Assembly (NCBI GenBank): GCA_016281315.1
Contig: JAEEIJ010000001.1
Location: forward strand, 1 to 38,889
Source of the DNA: Bacteroidales bacterium
Lineage (GTDB): Bacteria; Bacteroidota; Bacteroidia; Bacteroidales; UBA932
DNA length: 38,889 nucleotides
Direction: 5' to 3'
Within the stretch, counting starts at the first letter, position 1. Each line of letters starts with the position of its first letter. Made by a program: the position numbers and the translations under genes. Under the pieces are notes generated by a model, which was not told the DNA's origin, did not search any database, and was given only the letters and a program-made list of their open reading frames with translations. This document shows, one piece after another, positions 30,357 to 38,889 of the stretch.

Positions 30357-32581
30357 GTTTCTCTGAATTCACACCGGAAGATTACGCCGTTATCGAACGC
30401 GAATGGGAGCACCTGCGGGAAAGCGCCCGCAAGCGCTGCGCGAACGAGGCCGAGCTGGAAGTGGTCCAGCGCGCCTTCGATTTCGCGAACAGCGCGCACC
30501 GAAACGTCCGCCGGCGCAGCGGAGAGCCCTATATGCTCCATCCCATCGCCGTCGCCCAGATTGTGGTGGACAACATCGGCCTGGGCTATAAGAGCATATC
30601 GGCCGCCCTCCTGCACGACGTAGTCGAGGACACGGATTATACCACGGAGGACATCCAGGAGCGCTTCGGCCCCAAGATCGCCACGCTGGTGGACGGCCTC
30701 ACCAAAATCAAGAACGTCCTGGATACGGAGCAGAAGACCCACGGGACGGACATCTCGCAGCAGAGCCTGCAGGCCGAGAATTTCAAGCGCATCCTCCTCA
30801 CCCTGAACGACGACGTGCGCGTGGTGCTCATCAAACTGGCGGACCGCCTGCACAACTGCCGCACCATCGAACATATGCCGGAGCACAAGCGGGACAAGAT
30901 CTTGAGCGAAACGATGTTCATCTTCATTCCCCTGGCGCACCGGCTGGGCCTGTACAGCATCAAGAGCGAGCTGGAGAACATCTGGCTGCGCTACAAGGAG
31001 CCCGACGCCTATAAAGAGGTGAAGGAACTCATCGAGCGCAAGATCGAGGAGAAAGGGGCGGAAATGGCCGAATTCGTAGTCCCTATTCAGGAAATGCTCA
31101 AAAAGGCGGGATACACCTTCGAAGTGAAGACGCGCGTCAAGACGCCTTATTCCGTCTGGAAGAAGATGAAGGACAAGGGTATCACCTTCGACGAGGTGTA
31201 CGACCTGTATGCCATCCGCATCATCTTCGAACCCAAGACAGGCATCCCCGAGAGCGAACGCGAACAGTGCTTCAACATCTATGCGCTCCTGACGGACCGC
31301 TACATCGACAGGCCGGAGCGCAAGCGGGACTGGGTGAAGCACCCCAAGGCCAACGGCTACGAAGCGCTGCACTGCACCTTGCTCAGCGACGCCGGGCTCT
31401 GGGTGGAAGTCCAGATCCGCAGCCGCCGGATGGACGACATCGCGGAAAAAGGCATCGCAGCCCACTGGGTGTACAAGAAACACGGCATTATGGGCGAGGG
31501 CGACTATGAGATGGACGCCTGGATAGACCACATCAAGGAAATCCTCACCAATCCGGACGTAAACGCCCTGGAACTGCTGGACATCATCCACAACGACCTC
31601 ACGTCCACGGTCATTTATGTGTTCACGCCCAAGGGTGAGCAGCGCAGCATCCAGAAAGGCGCCACCGCCCTGGACTTCGCCTATCTCATCCATACGGAAA
31701 TCGGCAACAAAGCCATCGCCGCCAAGGTGAACCACAAGCTGGTGAAGCTGAACCAGACCCTCAAGACCGGCGACAAAGTGGAAATCATTACGGCCCAGGA
31801 CGCGAAACCCTCCCCCCAGTGGCTGGAATTCCTGACCACCCACCGGGCCCGCACCCTGGTGAGCGACTATTTCAAGAGCCGCCGCAAACTGGCCGTCGAC
31901 TACGGACGGAGCCAGCTGGAAGCCACAGCCGAGGCACTGGGGGTCAAACTGGACGAGCCCGTACTCCAGCGGCTGGACAAAGCGTTCAAGATGCCTTCCA
32001 GAGATGACCTCTTTTACGAGATTGGTATCGGCACCGTCCACCACGACAAGTTGGAAGACACCCTGAAACAGTTTACCAGCTCCCGCTGGAGCCTGTTCAA
32101 ACGGAAACCCGCCGCCCCGAAGGAAGAGGAGAAACCGGCCCAGCAGACCCCGGAAGAGAAAGGCCAGGTGATTGTGGCTAGTTGCTGCAATCCCATCCCC
32201 GGAGACCCCGTCATCGGCTTCCGCGCCCCCGACGGCACGGTGACCGTGCACAAGAAAACCTGCCCTGTGGCGGAAAGCATCGCCGCCACGCACGGCGACT
32301 GGGTGGTGGTGCCCGAGTGGCCGCTGGAGGGCGAGGACAAGAGTTTCCTCGTGCGCATCAACATCAAGGGACTGGACCGCAGGGGCCTGCTGAACGAAAT
32401 TACGCGTCTGGTCTCCTATATTATGGAATCGAATATGCGCCGCCTGAACCTGCAGGCCGAGGGCGGGCTCTTCGACGGTTATATCGACCTGAGCGTTTCC
32501 TCCCGCGAGAACCTGGAGCAGCTCATCAAGAAGCTCTCCAGCATCGACGGCATCGAAAAAGTAACCCGCAGCGACCTATGA
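30353..32581 (+). CDS. relA: Bifunctional (p)ppGpp synthetase/hydrolase (RelA/SpoT)
   Basis: A 742-residue long-form Rel enzyme controlling the stringent response. The hydrolase HD domain keeps its metal-binding residues (MLHPIAVAQ, H88-D89 in ALLHDVVEDT, D164 in LADRLHNCRT). The synthetase domain keeps D284 (YDLYAIRIIF) and E352 (VEVQIRS), plus the RKRDWVKHPKANGYEALH substrate segment. A TGS domain (about 420-480, VIYVFTPKGEQRSIQKGATALDFAY) and a C-terminal ACT domain (about 665-742) complete the usual order. Both activities therefore look intact. It overlaps the YihY gene by 4 bases and the next gene by 4. Confidence 0.95.
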   Translation: MSFSEFTPEDYAVIEREWEHLRESARKRCANEAELEVVQRAFDFANSAHRNVRRRSGEPYMLHPIAVAQIVVDNIGLGYKSISAALLHDVVEDTDYTTEDIQERFGPKIATLVDGLTKIKNVLDTEQKTHGTDISQQSLQAENFKRILLTLNDDVRVVLIKLADRLHNCRTIEHMPEHKRDKILSETMFIFIPLAHRLGLYSIKSELENIWLRYKEPDAYKEVKELIERKIEEKGAEMAEFVVPIQEMLKKAGYTFEVKTRVKTPYSVWKKMKDKGITFDEVYDLYAIRIIFEPKTGIPESEREQCFNIYALLTDRYIDRPERKRDWVKHPKANGYEALHCTLLSDAGLWVEVQIRSRRMDDIAEKGIAAHWVYKKHGIMGEGDYEMDAWIDHIKEILTNPDVNALELLDIIHNDLTSTVIYVFTPKGEQRSIQKGATALDFAYLIHTEIGNKAIAAKVNHKLVKLNQTLKTGDKVEIITAQDAKPSPQWLEFLTTHRARTLVSDYFKSRRKLAVDYGRSQLEATAEALGVKLDEPVLQRLDKAFKMPSRDDLFYEIGIGTVHHDKLEDTLKQFTSSRWSLFKRKPAAPKEEEKPAQQTPEEKGQVIVASCCNPIPGDPVIGFRAPDGTVTVHKKTCPVAESIAATHGDWVVVPEWPLEGEDKSFLVRINIKGLDRRGLLNEITRLVSYIMESNMRRLNLQAEGGLFDGYIDLSVSSRENLEQLIKKLSSIDGIEKVTRSDL

Positions 32582-34377
32582 AACTGAAGAACCTCTTTCC
32601 GCTCATACCGGCCGCGCTCGTCCTGCTGCCGCTGTTCTTCCCCACGGGCTGTGCGAACACCACCACACCGCCTTCGGGAGGGCCCAAAGACACCATTCCT
32701 CCGGTAATCACCAAGGTGAATCCCCTGCCCGGAACGGTGAACGTGCCCGTGCACGGAACCAAGCTGGTGTTCACCTTCGACGAATACGTGAAGATCAAGG
32801 ACGCCAACAGCATCTTCCTTTCTCCCCCTATGGAGAAAAAGCCCAAAGGAACCATCCGCGGAAAATCCGTCGTTATTTCTTTCGAGGAAGACTTGCAGCC
32901 CAACACCACCTATACGCTGGATCTGACGGGCGCCATCGTGGACAACAACGAGGGCAATCCCTTCCCCGGTTTCACGCTGGTCTTTTCTACCGGCGACAGG
33001 ATCGACTCGCTCTGCCTGACCGGCCTGGTGCAGGATTGCAACACGCTCAAACCCCTGAAGGGCGCTACCGTCCTCCTTTACAAGGACCACGCGGATTCGG
33101 CCGTCTTCCTTCATCGGCCCAATGCGGCCACCAAAACCGACGACTGGGGCTTTTTCAGCCTCCGGAACATCCAGGACACCGTCTACCGCGTCTATGCCAT
33201 CAAGGACGAGAACAACAACAACATCTACGACCCCGAGACCGAACGCGTCGCTTTCCTGGATACGCTCTTCCGTCCCACCATCGTCTACGACGACTCCCTC
33301 TACGAATTCAAGAAATTCGATATGAAGGACACGGCCCTGTGCCTGGCCCGCAAGACGCAGCTGGAGCTGAATCTCTTCCGCGAGAAACCATCCAAACAAC
33401 TGATAGTCAAGAAGGAACGCGTGGGTGAACGGACGGCCTATCTCACCTTTATGGCCCCCGGCGCCAAGATTTACGATATGCGCATCAAGGGCCTTCCGCG
33501 GGAGAAACTCATCTCGCAGTTCAACCCGCAGCAGGACTCCCTGGAGCTCTGGGTGAACGACGCCCGCAAGATGCCGGATACCCTGAAGCTGGACATCGTC
33601 TATGACAAGACGGACACTACCGGCCGCCTCAAACGGACGAAGGAAACCGTCAAGCTCACTTTGAGCAAGGAGGCCAGGGCCGAGCTGAAGAAAAAACAAA
33701 TGAATGCCCGGGACCGCAAGCACGAGGACACCATCGCCGTGATGAAGACAGAGGCCGATGCAGCCCTGGTGGAGCAATACGGCTTCCAGATCACCTTCAA
33801 CTACCCGCTCCGGGAAGAGAACTGGGACACCCTCCAGCTGAGGATCGTGAATCCCCGTCAGCAGGAAAGCAAGGGCGGCGTGCGCGTAGTACGCGACAGC
33901 ACCAATCTCAGGCACTTCAACATCTACCCGCAGGAGCCTCTCCAGCAGGGTTACGACTATTATCTGAAGATTCCGCACCGGATCTTCCGCGACATCAACG
34001 GCTTCTACAACGACAGCACGGAGATGAAGGTGACGCTTCCGAATGACGAAAAACTCTCATCGGTCACGTTGAAACTCTCCGGCGTCCACGACAAGTACAT
34101 CATCGACCTGTTGAACGAGCAGCGCAACAAGGTCATCCGCAGTTTCATCGTGGAGACCGGCGGCGAAGTGCTGTTCCCCTACCTCAAGGCCGGCAAATAC
34201 TGCATCCGGATGACGGAGGACCTGAACCGGAACAACCTGGTGGATACGGGTAACCTGCTGGAACACCGTCAGCCGGAAAAGGTGCGTTTCTTCAAACTGG
34301 AGGATCAGTTCCTCATCGAGGTACTGGAAAAGGCCGAAATGGTCTGGGATGTGAATATGGAGGACCTGTTCAAATGA
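32578..34377 (+). CDS. Ig-like domain lipoprotein
   Basis: A 599-residue exported protein. A hydrophobic signal (LFPLIPAALVLLPLFFPTGC) ends at a cysteine and is followed by ANTTTPPSGGPKDTIPPVI, the hallmark start of a widespread Bacteroidota lipoprotein family with an N-terminal bacterial Ig-like (Big_5) domain (residues about 40-140, VFTFDEYVKI, then LQPNTTYTLDLTGAIVDNNEGN). A carboxypeptidase-regulatory-like segment follows (LTGLVQDCNTLKPLKGATVLLY), then beta-rich sequence to the end. It is expected on the outer membrane, perhaps with the next gene's product. Role unknown. It overlaps relA by 4 bases and the next gene by 4. Confidence 0.87.
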   Translation: MKLKNLFPLIPAALVLLPLFFPTGCANTTTPPSGGPKDTIPPVITKVNPLPGTVNVPVHGTKLVFTFDEYVKIKDANSIFLSPPMEKKPKGTIRGKSVVISFEEDLQPNTTYTLDLTGAIVDNNEGNPFPGFTLVFSTGDRIDSLCLTGLVQDCNTLKPLKGATVLLYKDHADSAVFLHRPNAATKTDDWGFFSLRNIQDTVYRVYAIKDENNNNIYDPETERVAFLDTLFRPTIVYDDSLYEFKKFDMKDTALCLARKTQLELNLFREKPSKQLIVKKERVGERTAYLTFMAPGAKIYDMRIKGLPREKLISQFNPQQDSLELWVNDARKMPDTLKLDIVYDKTDTTGRLKRTKETVKLTLSKEARAELKKKQMNARDRKHEDTIAVMKTEADAALVEQYGFQITFNYPLREENWDTLQLRIVNPRQQESKGGVRVVRDSTNLRHFNIYPQEPLQQGYDYYLKIPHRIFRDINGFYNDSTEMKVTLPNDEKLSSVTLKLSGVHDKYIIDLLNEQRNKVIRSFIVETGGEVLFPYLKAGKYCIRMTEDLNRNNLVDTGNLLEHRQPEKVRFFKLEDQFLIEVLEKAEMVWDVNMEDLFK

Positions 34378-35235
34378 TGCGGAAAGCCCTTTTCATAGCA
34401 TTGGCGCTGTGTTTCGCACTGTTCCAGGCCCGGGCCCAGGTGGACCTGGAGAAGGAGTTTTTCTCCCTGCCGGACACGGTGACGAACGAATATCTGGACA
34501 GCCTTACCGTCCAGGTGGCCCGGCCCAACGATTATTGGATGGTGGGCGGCTACGGCGGCGCCTCCGTGCAGATGGGCTATTTCAATCCGGACCGGGACGC
34601 CAAAATGCAGTTGGCCTGGCCTGTCTACGGTGTCTCCTTCATCCGCCATTTCACGATGTTCGGCGTTTTCCCGAATATGGGTCTGGAATTCGGCGCGCAG
34701 ATGAATTACGAAGGCTACGAGTACAGCACCAATCCGGAAACCGGTTACAGGCCCGTAGAACCCAAATCCGGCGCCTACAAACTGGTGATGCAGGTACCTG
34801 AGGCTTTCATTCTGAGCCATTTCCACGTGGATATGGGCGAGCATTTCAAGCTGCTCGCGAAACTGGGCATCTACGGCGGTTACAGACTCAATATCTCCCG
34901 TACGCTGGACCCCGCCTACGAGAACAACGAACTGTATACGAAGAACCAGTACAGTTTTATGGAGCACGAGCGCCGGCTCACCTACGGCGTACAGGGCGGC
35001 ATCGGCGTAGGGCTGATGTTTTCCCCTTTCGAGGTTCACCTGAACGCCCAGGTCAAATGGGGCTGGGAGAGCTTCTGGGAGCCGGATTATATGAGCCAGT
35101 ACTATTACCGCTTTGCCTATCCGCTGGACGGGGCCATCACCCTGGGCGTCTATTACCAGCTCACGCCCCGCTACGGCCACACCCGCGCGCAGCTGAAGAA
35201 ACTGGCCAAAAAGATGATCGAGGAGCAGAAAAAGA

Positions 35236-35243
<8 letters not shown>
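34374..35243 (+). CDS. Putative outer-membrane beta-barrel protein
   Basis: A 289-residue protein with a Sec signal peptide (MMRKALFIALALCFALFQARAQ). The mature part has repeated alternating hydrophobic/aromatic strands (YWMVGGYGGASVQMGYF, NMGLEFGAQMNYEGYEYS, LTYGVQGGIGVGLMF, GAITLGVYYQLTPRYGH), the pattern of a PorT-like small barrel. It then ends in a charged tail, without a C-terminal aromatic residue. No family can be named with confidence. It overlaps the lipoprotein gene by 4 bases and ispG by 8, so the two envelope genes are coupled with ispG translation. Confidence 0.7.
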
Positions 35244-36456
<1,213 letters not shown>

Positions 36457-36483
<27 letters not shown>

Positions 36484-37128
36484 TTCCACAGCTCTGACTT
36501 TATCCCCTACCTTCACTTTTACATCGGCATCCAGCGGAACGAAGAGATCGATGCGGGAGCCGAATTTGATGACGCCGCACTGGTCTCCGCGGTATTCCAT
36601 CTTTCCGGGCTCCGAGTAGCAGACGATGCGTCGGGCGAAGGTTCCTGCAATCTGCTTGAAAAACACCTTCCCGTGGCTGTTCTCCATACAGGTGGACGAA
36701 TGTTCGTTCTTCTCCGAGGACTTGGGATGGAAGGCCAGGAGGTATTTCCCGGGGTGATACTTATAATAAATCACTTTCCCCGTTATCGGCCAGAAATTGC
36801 AGTGTACGTCGAAGAAATCCATATACACCGAAATCTGGACGCACTCCTGCTGCAGGAATTCCTTCTCGAAGACCTTTTCCACGATGACCACCTTGCCGTC
36901 GGCCACGGAAGTGACCAGCTGGTCGTTGTCCGTGAGGGGTGTCTCGCGGTTGGGGACGCGGAAGAACCAGGTGATGAAGACCATAAAGACCACCAGGAGG
37001 GCCGATATGGGCAGGCTCACCCAGGCGTTCTTGATGAAATGGGCCGCCAGGTAGATAAGGACGGCGCAGATGACCCAGGCGATCAGGATGGTGCCGTAGG
37101 AGTCGTTGTCGATTTTTATCCAGTTCAT
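36457..37128 (-). CDS. psd: Phosphatidylserine decarboxylase
   Basis: A 223-residue membrane enzyme that makes phosphatidylethanolamine. It is the short, bacterial archaetidylserine-decarboxylase-like type with two N-terminal membrane helices (residues about 12-55). The self-cleavage motif is FGSRID: cleavage at G190-S191 would give the pyruvoyl cofactor on Ser191. HCNFWPITGKV and HPGKYLLAFHPKSSEKNEHS are conserved family blocks. I chose the ATG at 37128 since the longer upstream frame is antisense/out-of-frame cdsA. It overlaps cdsA by 4 bases and follows it in the same phospholipid pathway. Confidence 0.94.
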
Positions 37129-37955
37129 AGACCCAGAATTGCAAGATAAACACAGGCCGCCGGGATGGCGAACAGGGCGCTGTCGAAGCGGTCCAGCAGG
37201 CCGCCGTGGCCGGGGATGATGTTGCCGGAGTCCTTCACACCGGCAGCGCGTTTCCACAGGGATTCAAAGAGGTCGCCGAAGACCCCCAGCACGTGCATTA
37301 CCGCAGCGAGGCCCAGGCAATGGACCATCGGAAGGGCCAGGAGCCCCGTCCAATTGAGGATGGCCCCCGCCAGGCAGGCGAACAGCAGACCGCCGAGGAA
37401 GCCGGCCCAGGACTTCTTGGGAGAGATCTTGGGGCACATCTTCGCAGGCCAGATCTTCTGTCCCAGGAGCATCCCGAGGCAATAGGCGCCCACATCCGAC
37501 GACCAGATGATGATGAAGAACGAGAGCATCAAAAGGCCGCTATAATCCCCGCCCCGGAATACCAGTGCCGGAGAAAGCGCCAGCGGAAGGGAAATATACA
37601 GGAGTCCCGCCAGGATGAAGGCGAATTTCGGGAAATCCTCGTGTTTTTTCTGCAGGACGGCGAGCGCCAGCAGAAGAAGCAGGGCCAGGAGGCCTCCGCT
37701 CACGAAAAACGTCAGGGAAATGTCTCCCCTGAAGTAGGCGAAGCCCAGCAGGAACCAGGCGATGCCCACCGCAAGCCCCACATTCTTCAGGAGAGGCTGG
37801 GATTCTCCCAGGTTCATCCGGTAAAACTCCCGGAGCATCCAGCCCGAGATGAAAAGGAACAGATTGACGAAGGCAACTTCGCCCAGCAACAGGCCTCCCA
37901 GCATTACTGCCAGGAAGAGAAGCCCGAAGATACTGCGTTTTACGGTTCCGTTCAT
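37125..37955 (-). CDS. cdsA: Phosphatidate cytidylyltransferase CdsA
   Basis: A 276-residue polytopic membrane enzyme making CDP-diacylglycerol from phosphatidate and CTP, the precursor of phosphatidylserine. About eight hydrophobic segments are visible. The family signature is in the C-terminal third: SPKKSWAGFLGG, then VFGDLFESLWKRAAGVKDSG and IPGHGGLLDRFDS with the metal-binding aspartates. It overlaps ftsH upstream and psd downstream by 4 bases each, so all three are translationally linked in order ftsH, cdsA, psd. Confidence 0.95.
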   Translation of the reverse strand: MNGTVKRSIFGLLFLAVMLGGLLLGEVAFVNLFLFISGWMLREFYRMNLGESQPLLKNVGLAVGIAWFLLGFAYFRGDISLTFFVSGGLLALLLLLALAVLQKKHEDFPKFAFILAGLLYISLPLALSPALVFRGGDYSGLLMLSFFIIIWSSDVGAYCLGMLLGQKIWPAKMCPKISPKKSWAGFLGGLLFACLAGAILNWTGLLALPMVHCLGLAAVMHVLGVFGDLFESLWKRAAGVKDSGNIIPGHGGLLDRFDSALFAIPAACVYLAILGL

Positions 37956-38889
37956 ATCTTTTCTTCTTGCGGGAACTGGTCGTCCTCCGCAGGTTTCACT
38001 TTGGGACCCAGAATCTGCTCCAGGTCGTCGGCAAACACCACTTCCTTCTCCAGAAGGAGGGCGCCCAGCTTCATGAACTCATCCTTATGGGATTCAATGA
38101 TCTGGAGGGTGCGCTTGTGCACTTCCGTGATGATGGCCTTCACCTCCTGGTCCATCAGTTCGGCCGTCTTTTCGGAATAGGGCTTCACCAGGTTGTAGCC
38201 GCTGGCGCCCGTGGAATCGTAGAAGGACAGCGGGCCCACCTTGCTGCTCATACCCATATACTGCACCATCCCGTAGGCCATCCGGGTCATCCGCTCAAGG
38301 TCGTTGAGCGCGCCGCTGGAGGGCTCTCCATTGAGGATTTCCTCCGCTACTCGTCCGCCCAGCAGCATACACATCTTGTCCATCATCACGCTCCTGCGCC
38401 AGTTCTTCCGCTCTTCCGGGAGACTCCAGGTGAGGCCGAGGGCCTTTCCGCGCGGGATAATGGAGACTTTAAACACAGGGTCTGCATACGGCAGCAGCCA
38501 GCCCACCAGGGCGTGACCGGCCTCGTGATAGGCCGTCGTGCGTTTTTCCGCCGGTGTCATGATGGTGTTGGACTTGCGCTCCAGGCCGCCGATGATGCGG
38601 TCCACGGCATCCAGAAAGTCCTGCTGGAGAACAACAGGGTGGTTGCGGCGGGCAGCGGTGAGGGCGGCCTCGTTGCAGACGTTGGCGATATCGGCCCCGG
38701 AGAAACCGGGCGTGTGCTTGGCCATGAACTCCACGTTGAAGTCCTCGGCCACCTTCTTGTCTTTCAGGTGCACCTTGAAGATTTCCTCCCGCTCCTTCAG
38801 TTCCGGCAGTTCCACGTGAATCTGACGGTCGAAGCGTCCGGCGCGCATCAGCGCCTGGTCCAGGATTTCGGCACGGTTGGGGGCGGAGA
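37952..38889 (-). CDS. ftsH: ATP-dependent zinc metalloprotease FtsH, C-terminal part
   Basis: The gene enters from the right edge; about 312 residues are visible. They start inside the AAA domain (APNRAEILDQALMRAGRFDR, containing the arginine fingers), followed by the lid region (TPGFSGADIANVCNEAALTAAR). The protease domain has the zinc motif HEAGH and the third ligand aspartate in SGALNDLERMT. The end is an acidic tail. FtsH degrades membrane and soluble proteins at the inner membrane. The N-terminal membrane helices and Walker motifs are outside the window. The stop overlaps cdsA by 4 bases. Confidence 0.95.
   Translation of the reverse strand, partial: SAPNRAEILDQALMRAGRFDRQIHVELPELKEREEIFKVHLKDKKVAEDFNVEFMAKHTPGFSGADIANVCNEAALTAARRNHPVVLQQDFLDAVDRIIGGLERKSNTIMTPAEKRTTAYHEAGHALVGWLLPYADPVFKVSIIPRGKALGLTWSLPEERKNWRRSVMMDKMCMLLGGRVAEEILNGEPSSGALNDLERMTRMAYGMVQYMGMSSKVGPLSFYDSTGASGYNLVKPYSEKTAELMDQEVKAIITEVHKRTLQIIESHKDEFMKLGALLLEKEVVFADDLEQILGPKVKPAEDDQFPQEEKI

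Overview
The window reads as a chromosomal segment of a GC-rich member of Bacteroidota, most likely Bacteroidales. The evidence is the Bacteroidota-type promoters (-7 box TAnnTTTG, in the best cases with TTTG 19 bp upstream), start codons that mostly lack a Shine-Dalgarno sequence, and lineage-typical families: DUF4954, GIN-domain lipoprotein, Ig-like lipoprotein with a GGPKDTIPP-type N-terminus, eukaryote-like NADP isocitrate dehydrogenase and an ftsH-cdsA-psd string. I see no prophage, insertion sequence, CRISPR array or rRNA operon. Coding density is high, and many neighbours overlap by 1-27 bases.

Layout. 1-730: the end of a deoxyhypusine-synthase-like gene and a small AraC-type HTH protein. 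796-3470: an ABC ATPase, its permease, a GntR/YtrA-type regulator and a GIN-domain lipoprotein, behind a consensus promoter. 3454-4957: a 2-hydroxyacid dehydrogenase and a divergent orphan gene. 4961-12739 (minus): a five-gene citrate operon, citX, DUF4954, a citC-citG fusion, aconitase and isocitrate dehydrogenase. 12799-14982: kdsC-maf-mutY. 14979-16043 (minus): a CNNM/CBS membrane protein. 16096-20244: serB, a large MscS channel and a short YgjP-type metallopeptidase. 20237-21400 (minus): a BaiN/HI0933 flavoprotein. 21449-24475: rmuC, a DUF389 protein and a secreted orphan. 24516-24586 (minus): tRNA-Cys with its own promoter. 24630-26847: divergent kbl and tdh, which together degrade threonine to glycine and acetyl-CoA. 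26848-27159: the only long gap, holding a probable independent small RNA. 27160-36483: ligA, a YihY-family protein, a bifunctional Rel enzyme, an Ig-like lipoprotein, an outer-membrane protein and ispG. 36457-38889 (minus): ftsH (cut by the window edge), cdsA and psd.

The most unusual signal is a set of five short palindromic elements inside protein-coding genes: three in citCG, one in mutY and one in ligA. They share conserved cores but have different self-complementary arms. Each keeps the reading frame open and sits where the host family normally has a short loop or tail. Two copies in unrelated proteins (CitCG and MutY) encode nearly the same peptide, AIAM-x-TH-x-DA. They behave like the in-frame Rickettsia palindromic elements, but in a Bacteroidota genome. 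Second in interest are the citrate-lyase maturation genes with an embedded DUF4954 gene, and the candidate small RNA before ligA.
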